Source: JAAXQD01 sp035529735
Lineage (GTDB): Bacteria > Desulfobacterota > Desulfobacteria > Desulfobacterales > UBA11574
Direction of reading: 5' to 3'
DNA length: 14,321 nucleotides
Assembly: GCA_035529735.1 (NCBI GenBank)
Contig: DATKWE010000257.1
Coordinates: 1 to 14,321 of the forward strand
This document shows, piece after piece, positions 1 through 6,824 of the stretch (positions within the stretch are counted from its first letter, which is position 1; the number at the start of each line of letters is the position of its first letter). Position numbers and translations under genes: made by a program. Under the pieces are notes generated by a model. It worked only from the letters and a program-made list of their open reading frames with translations. It made no database searches and was not told the origin of the DNA.

Positions 1-366
1 AACTATGACAAAATCGATTATCTCAAAGATCTCTCTTATTATCGCATCCCCCAAAGCGTTTTTGAAAATATGAAAGAGCAGTTCCGGTTGTGGCAGCAGC
101 CCCTTTCCAAACTTTGCACCAAGGCTGTTGAGATCAAGATCAAAAACTGCATCAGAAAACCTTCACCCAATCAATTTCTTCACGTTAACGACAGCATGGA
201 CAAGGCTTTTCACCTTTTTGTGGTGGGCAGAAACGACTCCCTGTTTGTCATGGAAGGCAGAGAGATTGTTGGATTGATTCGGTTTTCTGATGTGTACAGA
301 AAAATTGCCGAGACCATTCGGGCCTGTCCCGCATTGCGGGAGTCAGAGTTCTTCGGCTCTGCCTGA
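1..366 (+). CDS. CBS-domain protein, C-terminal part (5' end outside window)
   Basis: The reading frame is already open at base 1 and stops with TGA at 364-366, so this is the last 121 codons of a longer gene. The ATG at 70 is internal: it has no Shine-Dalgarno sequence and coding runs through it. The last ~60 residues look like the second half of a CBS domain, with a VNDSMDKAF helix start, a strand reading DSLFVMEG, and the typical REIVGLIRFSDVYRKI end. CBS domains usually occur in pairs and bind adenine nucleotides to regulate an attached domain. Whatever is attached lies upstream of the window, so the function is unknown. Confidence is good for coding and moderate for CBS. Confidence 0.75.
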   Translation, partial: NYDKIDYLKDLSYYRIPQSVFENMKEQFRLWQQPLSKLCTKAVEIKIKNCIRKPSPNQFLHVNDSMDKAFHLFVVGRNDSLFVMEGREIVGLIRFSDVYRKIAETIRACPALRESEFFGSA

Positions 367-387
367 AGAATCGCTGCAAGAGTTTGA

Positions 388-500
388 AGTGAACTAAAGT
401 TTAAAGTGAGCTAAAGTTAAGGAATTCTGCCAATTATATAAAAACATTGGAGCGAAGCGACACCATAACTTTAGGCACTTTAGATCACTTTAGACACTTT
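388..500. repeat. intergenic imperfect inverted repeat built on CTAAAGT units
   Basis: The left arm (388-421) and the reverse complement of the right arm (464-500) both read as successive units of the type AGTG-NN-CTAAAGT. The arms flank about 40 bases that contain AGCGAAGCGACACC. It sits just after the CBS gene and could fold into a long hairpin and act as a terminator or stabiliser. The arrangement is typical of dispersed intergenic palindromes, but no second copy is in the window, so dispersion is inferred. Confidence 0.6.
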
Positions 501-527
501 TAACTTGTACGACTTTAAGTAAAACAG

Positions 528-569
528 CCCCTTTCAGGGGTAAACCAAAGCCTGACCCTCTGGGCCAGG
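528..569 (+). other. two short hairpins in the 5' leader of the CBM48 gene
   Basis: CCCCT (528-532) pairs with AGGGG (536-540) over a 3-base loop. A second hairpin, 551-569, pairs CCTG with CAGG and CCC with GGG around one A-C mismatch. It ends 11 bases before the GGAGG at 581-585 that serves the ATG at 592. There is no U-run after either stem, so these are not classic intrinsic terminators. They could be leader structures affecting translation or mRNA stability. Confidence 0.4.
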
Positions 570-591
570 ATATTTACTAAGGAGGCATAAC

Positions 592-888
592 ATGTCAAAG
601 GTCATATCAGAACAGAAAATTAAACGGCGAAGAGTGACGTTTTTATTAGAAGCGGCCGATGCCAAAGAGGTTGTCTTGATGGGAGATTTTAACAATTGGA
701 ATCCCAAAAAACACTCGATGCAAAGTGATGGAGAGGGAGCATGGAACAAAACAGTGGTGCTTTCTCCTGGAAAATACGAGTACAAGTTTTTGATTGACGG
801 GGAATGGCGGGAAGACCCCCAAAATGATCAAACTTGTACGAACTCCTTCGGGACTAAAAACAGTGTTTTTAACTTAACCGCACCGTAA
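592..888 (+). CDS. stand-alone CBM48 glycogen-binding domain protein
   Basis: This 98-aa protein consists of almost nothing but a CBM48 / isoamylase-N / AMPK-beta-type glycogen-binding domain. Family landmarks are visible in order: VTFLLEAADAKEVVLMGDFNNW (strand and FNNW turn, about residues 16-37), a Trp in GAWNKTV, the PGKYEYKFLIDGEW segment (about 62-75), and the closing N-x-FG-x-NSVF. The aromatic residues and the Lys of YKF normally bind alpha-glucan chains. No catalytic domain is attached, so it probably targets glycogen or acts as a regulatory subunit. GGAGG at 581-585 lies 6 bases before the ATG and fixes the start. It is followed after 28 bases by the STAS-like gene, probably in the same transcript. 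There is no signal peptide, so it should be cytoplasmic. Confidence 0.85.
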   Translation: MSKVISEQKIKRRRVTFLLEAADAKEVVLMGDFNNWNPKKHSMQSDGEGAWNKTVVLSPGKYEYKFLIDGEWREDPQNDQTCTNSFGTKNSVFNLTAP

Positions 889-916
889 AAAGACTCTGCC
901 ATTAAGGAGGCTAACA

Positions 917-1192
917 ATGGCATCAAACTTCCACATGTTTTCTTTTAAAACCAGAGACAGTCTTCATCTAAAATTGGAGGGTGATTTTGATGGAAATTCT
1001 GCCTATGAGTTGCTCGAAACTCTAAAAAAGTATGGCAGCGTTTTTTATCAGATCTTTATTGACATCACTGACCTTAAAACCATCTATCCATTCGGCAGGG
1101 AAGTGTTTCAAAAGAAAATAGGCACTTTCAATAAAGAATTCAACAACTTAATCTTTATTGGGGAAAATGGACATAAAATTACACTAAATTAG
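917..1192 (+). CDS. small STAS-like protein (anti-sigma-antagonist-type fold)
   Basis: A 91-aa protein with its own ribosome site (AAGGAGG ending at 910, ATG 917). The pattern LHLKLEGDFDGNSAYELLETLKK, then a strand FYQIFIDITDLKTI, then a helix around PFGREVFQKKI follows the beta-alpha-beta order of STAS domains. The strand ending in D-x-T/S-D-L-K-x-I is where SpoIIAA-type proteins carry the phosphorylatable Ser/Thr. Here the sequence is IDITDLKTIYPFG, so a Thr is available, but whether it is used is unknown. No partner kinase or anti-sigma factor is nearby. It probably shares a transcript with the CBM48 gene. The family assignment rests on pattern only. Confidence 0.65.
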   Translation: MASNFHMFSFKTRDSLHLKLEGDFDGNSAYELLETLKKYGSVFYQIFIDITDLKTIYPFGREVFQKKIGTFNKEFNNLIFIGENGHKITLN

Positions 1193-1355
1193 GAGCAGTT
1201 GGATCGATTGTTGTGGGTTTGTTTAGAATTATTGAATATTAACATAACTAGTTCTCACCATCCGGAGAAAAATGAAGCTCCCCGCCGCAAGGAGACAAGG
1301 AATTCAAAAACCATGATAGAGTTTTTTATCAAATTTATAGATACAGGAGGGAAAC

Positions 1356-1805
1356 ATGTATAAAAAGATACTGGTTCCTTTGGACGGCTCGAAACGAGCT
1401 GAGGCGATATTGCCTCATGTGAAGAACCTCGCACTATGTTTCAAGGCTAAAGCAATTTTTTTTATCGTTATAGAACCGGGACATTTGTTAGAACATGATG
1501 AAATTATTGGCATGTCGGTATACAAGGAAAAACGCGATCAGCAGATCATGGAAACAGAGTCTTATCTTGCTTCTCTTCTAGAACAATTTCGCGAAGAGGG
1601 TATCATGGTCCAAACTCTCATCGGCCATGGTCCGGTTGTGAAAGCAATTCTCGATGCTGCAAAAAGTGAAAATGCAGATCTATTGGCAATGGCCAGTCAT
1701 GGCCGCAGCGGTTTGTCCAAGACATTTTATGGAAGTATCTCAGCCGGAGTGCTGCAGCGTATAGATCGCCCTCTGCTCCTCATTCGTTCACGGGGGAATG
1801 ATTAG
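1356..1805 (+). CDS. universal stress protein (single UspA domain)
   Basis: A 149-aa cytoplasmic protein with one complete Usp domain. The N-terminus KKILVPLDGS carries the Asp that contacts the nucleotide base in ATP-binding Usp proteins. The C-terminal phosphate loop reads MASHGRSGLSKTFYGSIS, which fits G-2x-G-9x-G(S/T) except that the first Gly is Ala. The protein ends with the usual strand RPLLLIRS. Length is normal. AGGAGG at 1345-1350 is 5 bases before the ATG. A gap of 163 bases from the STAS-like gene, with no clear promoter, leaves its transcription open. Usp proteins of this type generally support survival under energy or growth-arrest stress; the specific role here is unknown. Confidence 0.93.
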   Translation: MYKKILVPLDGSKRAEAILPHVKNLALCFKAKAIFFIVIEPGHLLEHDEIIGMSVYKEKRDQQIMETESYLASLLEQFREEGIMVQTLIGHGPVVKAILDAAKSENADLLAMASHGRSGLSKTFYGSISAGVLQRIDRPLLLIRSRGND

Positions 1806-1865
1806 CGAGGATATTCTCCAAGTTTAATTTGCTTATTTGCAATATTTAATCCGGCAATAAAACAT

Positions 1866-1939
1866 GTCATTCCGGCCGAAGCGAAGCGGAAGGCCGGAAC
1901 CCTTTGAAAATATTGGATTCCCGCCTTCGCGGGAATGAC
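1866..1939. repeat. palindromic intergenic repeat bounded by GTCATTCC / GGAATGAC
   Basis: GTCATTCC (1866-1873) and GGAATGAC (1932-1939) are exact inverted ends. Inside are two hairpins: CCGGCC with GGCCGG (1872-1877 / 1892-1897) and ATTCCCGC with GCGGGAAT (1917-1936). This is the widely seen 'GTCATTCCCGCGAA' type of dispersed repeat. It lies between two convergent genes (Usp ending 1805, glycosyltransferase ending 2011), where it could stop transcription from both sides. Confidence 0.75.
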
Positions 1940-2010
1940 GGGACGTTTAATCGAAGTTGGTATGTTAAATTACCAATTTAACTATATGAAAAATGAAACA
2001 GTATCGAACT

Positions 2011-3276
2011 TTACCAATTGCCAGTACAGTGGTCCAATAACGTGACCAGTCTCTTCTCCAACGTCTGATAAGAATAGTAACGGCGTCCGAGTTGATAGTT
2101 CTTCTCTGCCCATTCAATGGCTATTTCATTATTAAAGAGAATCTTTTGGACGTCTTCAACGATTTTCGAACTTATAAAATCTTCAAACCATATTACCTTA
2201 AACCCCTTGGGTTGAATGTCACATTTGAAGATTTCATAGGCTTCCATTATAATGGGACGGCGGTAGTATATCGTTTCCAAAAATGCATTTCCGAATCCTT
2301 CGATCACCGAGGGATACGTCACAAAATCTGCCTGTGTATATGCATCTGTTATTGAATAAACTTTTCGTCCATCGGAAGTTGTCTGGCGACGGTAGGCAAA
2401 CCGGTCGGCTGCACACAAAAAGTTCACCCCGATAAGATTGGCAAATTCTTTAAGGTATATCTGATAATTAATGCCCTCGTCATCTGCTTTATGGGTCACG
2501 ACTAATACACATTCTGTGTTGATACGCCGTGCCAATGCGATAGCTCTTTCTATCTTTTTTCTAGGTACTATACGCGTTGGTTGAAGCAGGATAGCAGTTC
2601 CTTTTTTAATTCCCAGCTCCTGCCGCATATCATTTGCATAACCATCCGGCAAAGAAGGAGGTGAATCAAAATCCATCACGTTTGGTACAAGGACGGAACC
2701 AATGCCTGTCCGGAAAGCAAGTTCACGAGCGGCGATACTGTTAATAACAACATGGTAAACAGAACTCATGGTGCAGGGAAATGCCGAACGTAAATAGTCA
2801 TCTGCCGGACTTTTTATATATCGGGTGCGTTCCCACCAAAAATCATGATGATGGGCTATCGTATGCATGGATGTCTCACCTATAAATTCAGCAAGTGCAA
2901 TTCCCAAAGGCACATTCATGGGCAAAGACAATGCATTTTCTACTATAAGAAAATTCAAATCAAACCTCTGCACAAACCGATACAAGCCGGCCTTTAAATG
3001 TTCCTTAAGTTCGTGAATTGCTCGGCTAGTATCTCCGGAGCGTTTTTTATCTTTGAAAAGCGTTTCATCGATTTTTAAGATCTCCGGATGTTTCATATGC
3101 GCCTCCGGAACCATATGCACGCGCTCTTCCGGCCAGTCAGATTCTCCGCAGAAACAAAAACATTCATGTCTCAACCCTTGCAAGATATTCACCCACTTAT
3201 TGGTTTCAAGGGAAACACCGTCCGTTCCCGACAATCGTGTCGCAATAAAACCAATTCGCATTCGCTGGGTATCCAT
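2011..3276 (-). CDS. GT4-type glycosyltransferase (GT-B fold)
   Basis: A 421-aa cytosolic protein with two Rossmann halves. The N-terminal half starts MRIGFIATRLSGTDGVSLET, typical of GT4 enzymes that bind the acceptor there. The C-terminal half has ILLQPTRIVPRKKIERAI, where the R and K contact the donor diphosphate in this family. It also has PSVIEGFGNAFLETI, a clear E-x7-E motif. It should transfer a sugar from a nucleotide-sugar donor with retention of configuration; the acceptor cannot be read. The best start is ATG 3276, with GAGG 7 bases ahead; a TTG at 3279 is too close to that site. It follows the tandem Usp gene by 54 bases on the same strand, so the two are probably co-transcribed. 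Confidence 0.85.
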   Translation of the reverse strand: MDTQRMRIGFIATRLSGTDGVSLETNKWVNILQGLRHECFCFCGESDWPEERVHMVPEAHMKHPEILKIDETLFKDKKRSGDTSRAIHELKEHLKAGLYRFVQRFDLNFLIVENALSLPMNVPLGIALAEFIGETSMHTIAHHHDFWWERTRYIKSPADDYLRSAFPCTMSSVYHVVINSIAARELAFRTGIGSVLVPNVMDFDSPPSLPDGYANDMRQELGIKKGTAILLQPTRIVPRKKIERAIALARRINTECVLVVTHKADDEGINYQIYLKEFANLIGVNFLCAADRFAYRRQTTSDGRKVYSITDAYTQADFVTYPSVIEGFGNAFLETIYYRRPIIMEAYEIFKCDIQPKGFKVIWFEDFISSKIVEDVQKILFNNEIAIEWAEKNYQLGRRYYSYQTLEKRLVTLLDHCTGNW

Positions 3277-3330
3277 CAATCTACCTCAACTTTCTTTGAT
3301 ATGTCTCTTTAGTTTTTGCGACAGCCTCTA

Positions 3331-4260
3331 TTATGGGACAATCCAGATGGCGGCATTTGATATGTTATTCAATACATAGTTTGTAACGCTTCCCGTAAAA
3401 AAACTCTTGTTAATACCGCTGCGTCCCATCACAACCGTATCAAAGTTTCCGGTTTGTACTTCATCCACGATAGGGCTGCCTATACTTAAGAGGCGTGTGA
3501 CCGTTTTGATTTCTATCCGATCTTTTTTTATTCCGAATTCTTTTAATTTCTTTAGAGCTAAGGCATAAAAGTTGTCGATGCAGTTTTGATTGCCTTTTAT
3601 GATCAGGTCTTCAAAAGCATCCGCTTCTTTTGTTTCAAAATCAATCCTACAGAAGTCTTTGAGTTCGGGTTGGACGTGTAAAAAGGTCAGGCTAATATCG
3701 GAATGATCGCTGACGATATAAGCCAAATGATCAATCGCACGAAGACTGTATTCCGATCCATCAATAGGCACCAAGATTTTGGCGGGGGTCACATTGCTGC
3801 CGACAACCCAAATGGGAGTAACTCTAGAATTTTGTACGATATTGGATGAAACGCTTCCCATATAATATTCTATTAAGCCTGAAACACCCCGTCTCCCCAG
3901 AACGAGTGCATCGCATTTTCCCTTTAGTGCATATTCAATAATGTCCTTTGCGATACCAAGGTTTGTCGGGTGAGTGACGATTTGTATTTGGCTTTCCTCG
4001 ATACCCGTTTGGACCATTTGTGACTTATATAGCTCAAGCAGCTGGCGAGATGCTTCTATATTTTTTGCCTTGATCTGGTTTAATTGGTTGCGGGATTTAA
4101 AGTCTGTTCTGGCTTCATCCTCGAGGTACTGGGAAAGCATTGGTTGTACGTGAAAAAGAACATAACTCATATTTTTTACCCAAACCGAAATGCGCGCAGC
4201 GTAACGCACGGCATTTTTAGAATGCAACGAATCGTCAACTGCGATCATTATTTTTTTCAT
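3331..4260 (-). CDS. tandem universal stress protein (two Usp domains)
   Basis: A 309-aa protein made of two Usp domains. Domain 1 (residues ~1-153) opens MKKIMIAVDDS and ends with LGRRGVSGLIEYYMGSVS, a full G-2x-G-9x-GS loop. Domain 2 (~161-309) opens KILVPIDGS and ends with MGRSGINKSFFTGS, whose loop is two residues shorter than the consensus, so nucleotide binding by this half is less sure. Start choice: ATG 4260 has GAGGAG about 10 bases ahead; the upstream in-frame TTG (4278) falls on that site itself. The glycosyltransferase follows at 54 bases. Upstream is an IS3 element, whose left end lies 94 bases from the start codon. It therefore either has its own promoter in that short interval or lost its original one. 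Confidence 0.92.
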   Translation of the reverse strand: MKKIMIAVDDSLHSKNAVRYAARISVWVKNMSYVLFHVQPMLSQYLEDEARTDFKSRNQLNQIKAKNIEASRQLLELYKSQMVQTGIEESQIQIVTHPTNLGIAKDIIEYALKGKCDALVLGRRGVSGLIEYYMGSVSSNIVQNSRVTPIWVVGSNVTPAKILVPIDGSEYSLRAIDHLAYIVSDHSDISLTFLHVQPELKDFCRIDFETKEADAFEDLIIKGNQNCIDNFYALALKKLKEFGIKKDRIEIKTVTRLLSIGSPIVDEVQTGNFDTVVMGRSGINKSFFTGSVTNYVLNNISNAAIWIVP

Positions 4261-4283
4261 GAGCACCTTTCTCCTCAACTGGC

Positions 4284-4300
4284 CAGAATTAATAATTCTG
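4284..4300. promoter_or_regulatory. perfect 17-bp palindrome in the leader of the tandem Usp gene
   Basis: CAGAATTA - A - TAATTCTG has perfect 8-base arms with a single central base. It is 24 bases upstream of ATG 4260 and just ahead of its ribosome site. A TATACT (minus strand, 4313-4308) lies just upstream and could be a -10, but no good -35 is visible. The position suits an operator for a dimeric repressor or an mRNA hairpin. Confidence 0.4.
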
Positions 4301-4353
4301 AAAATTAGTATAAGTTTTCCCTGTTGTTCGGAACATACGACTCCGGACTGTTC

Positions 4354-4395
4354 GGCGGTGGTCCCAAAAATCTGGACAATGTGTTAAGCTCTGAA
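4354..4395 (+). repeat. IS3 left end: terminal and subterminal inverted repeats
   Basis: Outer repeat 4354-4378 starts GGCGGTGGTCCC and ends GGACA. The inner 13-mer GTTAAGCTCTGAA (4383-4395) is an exact inverse of 5579-5591. The outer repeat is the presumed transposase binding and cleavage end. Confidence 0.8.
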
Positions 4396-4420
4396 TCAGC
4401 GTAAAAAGAAAGGAGCTGAC

Positions 4421-4702
4421 ATGAGCAATAAACGAAGAAAGTACAGTCCAGAATTTAAAGCCAAAGCCGCTAATGCGACTTTGAGAAATGAACAGACAAC
4501 CGCAGAGTTATCCCAACGATTTGGCGTACATCCGACCATGATAGCTACCTGGAAACGGGCTCTGGTCGAAAATGCCGCAAACACTTTTGACAAAGGACAC
4601 AAATCTCGCAAACAGGTGGATGTCAAGATTGATGAACTTCACCGCCAGATCGGTCAACTCAAGGTGGAAAACGATTTTTTATCACGAAAACTCGGCTTCT
4701 GA
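4421..4702 (+). CDS. IS3-family OrfA (HTH, transposase N-terminal part)
   Basis: 93 aa, beginning KRRKYSPEFKAKAA and containing the helix-turn-helix segment TTAELSQRFGVHPTMIATWKR, which binds the IS ends. It is followed by a leucine-zipper-like coil, IDELHRQIGQLKVENDFLSRKL, used for multimerisation. AAGGAGCTGAC precedes the ATG. The stop at 4700-4702 is bypassed by the -1 frameshift at 4675-4681 to make the full transposase. Alone, OrfA usually represses transposition. Confidence 0.93.
   Translation: MSNKRRKYSPEFKAKAANATLRNEQTTAELSQRFGVHPTMIATWKRALVENAANTFDKGHKSRKQVDVKIDELHRQIGQLKVENDFLSRKLGF
4675..4681 (+). promoter_or_regulatory. programmed -1 ribosomal frameshift site T TTT TTA
   Basis: In the OrfA frame the codons are GAT TTT TTA, so the X XXY YYZ heptamer is in exactly the right phase. 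After a -1 slip the frame reads ITKTRLLKRNQRQEMIDP without a stop and enters OrfB. The predicted OrfAB is 87 + 291 = 378 aa, a normal IS3 transposase size. Confidence 0.8.
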
Positions 4703-4714
4703 AAAGAAACCAAC

Positions 4715-4737
4715 GGCAGGAAATGATCGATCCTGCC
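4715..4737 (+). other. hairpin enclosing the OrfB ATG
   Basis: GGCAGGA (4715-4721) pairs perfectly with TCCTGCC (4731-4737); the 9-base loop holds the ATG at 4723. It begins 33 bases after the slippery heptamer, far for a frameshift stimulator (usually under 10). It may instead hide the OrfB start and favour fusion over separate OrfB synthesis. Confidence 0.5.
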
Positions 4738-5556
4738 AACCAGAATCTGAGTGTATCCCGACAATGCCGGCTATTGAAAATACATCGATCCACATTTTAC
4801 TATAAAAAGAAACCGATCAAACCCATTGATCTCAAACTGATGAAACTCATTGATAAACAATATCTGAAAACACCCACATGGGGTAGTCGCTCCATGCGGA
4901 ACCATCTCCGTAGACTGGGATATAAAGTAAATCGCAAACGTGTTCAGCGTCTCATGCGGCTCATGGGGCTGGAAGCGATATATCCGAAACCCAAAACCAG
5001 TCGTCCCCATCCATCACACAAGGTATATCCCTATCTTCTTAGAAACTTGAAGATAGACCGCCCCAATCAAGTGTGGGCAACAGACATCACTTATATCCCT
5101 ATGAATCGCGGCTTTATGTATCTTGTGGCTGTCATGGACTGGCACAGCCGTAAAGTCTTATCCTGGCGCATCTCAAATACCCTGGATGCTGACTTTTGTG
5201 TTGAAGCCCTGGAAGAAGCCATCAATCGATTCGGTTCCCCTGAAATATTCAATACGGATCAAGGGGCACAATTTACCAGCGTTGCTTTAACAGATTTATT
5301 GAAACGTCATGATATCAAAATAAGCATGGATGGCCGAGGTCGCGTCCAAGACAATATTTTCATTGAACGTCTGTGGTGGACGCTCAAGTACCATTATCTT
5401 TACCTACACGCTTTCGACAACGGTATGCAGTTACGCAACGGGCTCAACGAGTGGTTCTGCTTTTACAACCAAGAACGTTCTCACCAAGCCCTTGACAATT
5501 TGACTCCGGATGAGGTTTATTACGATCTTCCTCATCCTTTTGCGGAGGCTGCCTGA
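4723..5556 (+). CDS. IS3-family OrfB, DDE transposase catalytic domain
   Basis: 277 aa from the internal ATG; in life it is mainly the C-terminal part of OrfAB via the -1 shift. An HTH_21-like segment (SVSRQCRLLKIHRSTFYY, TWGSRSMRNHLRRLGYKVNRKRVQRLM) precedes an rve integrase domain. The catalytic triad is visible: D in WATDITYIP, D in NTDQGAQF, and E in NIFIERLWWTLKYH, followed by the family's K/R seven residues later. The usual tail YNQERSHQALDNLTPDEVYY is present. There is no frameshift or truncation, so it looks functional. Confidence 0.95.
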   Translation: MIDPANQNLSVSRQCRLLKIHRSTFYYKKKPIKPIDLKLMKLIDKQYLKTPTWGSRSMRNHLRRLGYKVNRKRVQRLMRLMGLEAIYPKPKTSRPHPSHKVYPYLLRNLKIDRPNQVWATDITYIPMNRGFMYLVAVMDWHSRKVLSWRISNTLDADFCVEALEEAINRFGSPEIFNTDQGAQFTSVALTDLLKRHDIKISMDGRGRVQDNIFIERLWWTLKYHYLYLHAFDNGMQLRNGLNEWFCFYNQERSHQALDNLTPDEVYYDLPHPFAEAA

Positions 5557-5578
5557 TGCCTCCTCTTCAATTAGCGGG

Positions 5579-5629
5579 TTCAGAGCTTAACTCTATGCTC
5601 AGGCTGTCCTTACAATAGGGTCCACCGCC
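5579..5629 (-). repeat. IS3 right end: subterminal and terminal inverted repeats
   Basis: TTCAGAGCTTAAC (5579-5591) is the exact inverse of the inner left repeat. The outer repeat 5605-5629 ends GGGTCCACCGCC. The TTC duplicate follows at 5630-5632. Confidence 0.8.
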
Positions 5630-5924
5630 TTCATGGCGCACAAGGCTGCAGTGTCTGGAATTAAATTAAATAGCGTAATTTTATTATCCGGTGCAATAAA
5701 ATTTGCTACAAATTCAACTGCTCGCCTATCATTTTCAGAATCATCAATTGCCACAATATTTTTTCTCCATACATCATCCCACTTTTTTGTTTATGTTTTT
5801 GATCAACCAAGTAGAGATTCTTCAAACTACATAACAATTGAGGTTTTGCGAAACCCGCTAAAAAATTATCCGTGAGGAGGAACAAAATTTTCTATCCTGC
5901 CCTTAGTTGTGGCTAAAAACTGCT

Positions 5925-6527
5925 TTAAAAATCATACTCATAGGCATCGTCGTGGGCTGGTCTGACGTCTTTCATCATAACCACAACATCCACAGGCATG
6001 TTTTCCCTGTCCTTGACCATGTTTGGAATTAGTGCAGCACGATAGAACCCTGCTCTGTTAAAAGCATGGATTGCGGCAATGTTGAAGCCGGGAATTTCGA
6101 CAATGAGTTTTTCGATCCCGAGTTTGTACGCGATGTCCACGAGCTCTTTAATCATCAGACGCCCCAGACCCAAATTCCGGTATTCTTTGTGAACAAAAAT
6201 CCGTACAGTACCCAGGTGCCATTTCCAGCCGAACCGGCGACGATTGATCGTTGCATCGCCAATAATAGCATCATCTTTTATTGCCAAAATGGGAAGCGTC
6301 TTTTCATAGTTAAGGTTTTTCGCCCATTTTTCTATAAGGAGTCTGCTGGATATATCATCACGCAAACACCTTGCATCTTCTCTGGGAACCGCTTTGAAAA
6401 ACTCATACAATGCATCCTGGTCTTCCGGAACCATAGGGCGCAGAAGAAGCTTAGTCACGTCTTCAAGTACTGTCTCTTTTTGATACGTGTTAATATCTAT
6501 TTTCGGATATATGTCATGATCCGTCAT
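5925..6527 (-). CDS. GNAT-family N-acetyltransferase
   Basis: 200-aa cytoplasmic protein. The N-terminal ~25 residues are a linker. The GNAT fold follows: LLLRPMVPEDQDALYEFF (about 27-45) and motif A VRIFVHKEYRNLGLGRLMIKEL (about 108-129). In motif A, RNLGLG is the R/Q-x-x-G-x-G/A pyrophosphate loop for acetyl-CoA. Motif B follows as GFNIAAIHAFNRAGFYRAA. The substrate (small molecule or protein lysine) cannot be read. ATG 6527 sits 8 bases after a strong GGAGG; a GTG at 6536 lies inside that site and is rejected. A sigma-54-type promoter at 6699-6684 points at the gene with a ~146-base leader, and paired TTGCGAAA sites lie upstream, so conditional expression by an activator is likely. Confidence 0.92.
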   Translation of the reverse strand: MTDHDIYPKIDINTYQKETVLEDVTKLLLRPMVPEDQDALYEFFKAVPREDARCLRDDISSRLLIEKWAKNLNYEKTLPILAIKDDAIIGDATINRRRFGWKWHLGTVRIFVHKEYRNLGLGRLMIKELVDIAYKLGIEKLIVEIPGFNIAAIHAFNRAGFYRAALIPNMVKDRENMPVDVVVMMKDVRPAHDDAYEYDF

Positions 6528-6683
6528 GAAGATCACCTCCTTTTAACCCTTAAGGGCATGTTGATATTTTTTGCTCCCCTCACGAAAAAATCATTTTATA
6601 TTTGACCCGTGATATAATTTAAAAAAGATTCTTCAAAAGATATTAATTGATCTTGCTGTTTTCCCTGACCTAACTTCCTGATT

Positions 6684-6699
6684 TGCATGGATCATGCCA
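6684..6699 (-). promoter_or_regulatory. sigma-54 promoter for the GNAT gene
   Basis: The minus strand reads TGGCAT-GATCC-ATGCA, with GG-N10-GC spacing. It has two departures from TGGCAC-N5-TTGCA: T at the sixth position and A at the first base of TTGC. Expected start is near 6673, about 146 bases before ATG 6527. Confidence 0.6.
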
Positions 6700-6783
6700 C
6701 CAAATCATGATCTGAAAAAACAATAAAAATCCAAACAGTTAATATCATTACCACTTGTGATTAATTCTTCTGGGCAGCCAAAT

Positions 6784-6824
6784 TTAGAAAAATTGCGAAA
6801 TTTCTTTTCGCAATTTTTCTAAAA
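6784..6824. promoter_or_regulatory. perfect 18-bp-arm palindrome; candidate enhancer (UAS copy 1)
   Basis: TTTAGAAAAATTGCGAAA (6784-6801) and its exact inverse (6807-6824) surround 5 bases. Core half-sites are TTGCGAAA (6794-6801) and TTTCGCAA (6807-6814), 13 bases apart. The proximal half-site edge is 96 bases from the -24 GG of the GNAT promoter. It also lies 326 bases upstream of the divergent Mrp-ORP promoter. An RNA hairpin or a plain dispersed palindrome is the alternative reading. Confidence 0.55.

Larger units (their letters stand above)
4354..5629 (+). mobile_element. IS3-family insertion sequence, apparently complete
   Basis: 1276 bp bounded by inverted ends GGCGGTGGTCCC (left) and, reverse-complemented, GGCGGTGGACCC (right); 18 of the outer 25 positions match. 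A second, perfect 13-bp inverted pair GTTAAGCTCTGAA lies inside (4383-4395 and 5579-5591). The flanks carry a 3-bp direct repeat TTC (4351-4353, 5630-5632), as expected for this family. It encodes OrfA and a DDE-type OrfB joined by a -1 frameshift signal. Both frames and all key residues are intact, so it may still be mobile. The ends could alternatively be placed 5 bp further in, at TGG, but then no direct repeat flanks them. Confidence 0.9.
4305..5772 (-). pseudogene. universal stress protein pseudogene, split by the IS3 element
   Basis: Minus-strand bases 5760-5632 encode NIVAIDDSENDRRAVEFV and on to LFNLIPDTAALCAM, the first ~45 residues of a Usp. At 5630 this meets the right end of the IS. 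Removing the IS and one TTC duplicate joins the frame to AAC AGT CCG GAG at 4350, giving ...ALCAMNSPES..., a natural Usp continuation. After 16 codons it stops at 4307-4305. The remaining ~90 residues, including the phosphate loop, are absent. The likely start ATGGAG (about 5771) is one base out of frame with NIVAIDD, with the shift in a run of six A. Three lesions are therefore visible: shift, insertion and loss of the 3' part. Confidence 0.8.

Noticed and set aside
521..570. Resemblance of the CBM48 leader to a cyclic-di-GMP riboswitch (TAAACC, CAAAGCC blocks)
   Set aside because: Only scattered short blocks match; the two-helix core and the tetraloop/receptor cannot be laid out.
5633..5875. 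80-codon + strand open frame
   Set aside because: It is the antisense of the Usp pseudogene and its upstream region, and has no ribosome site.
6066..6605. 179-codon + strand open frame
   Set aside because: Antisense to the GNAT gene, which has family motifs and a strong ribosome site.
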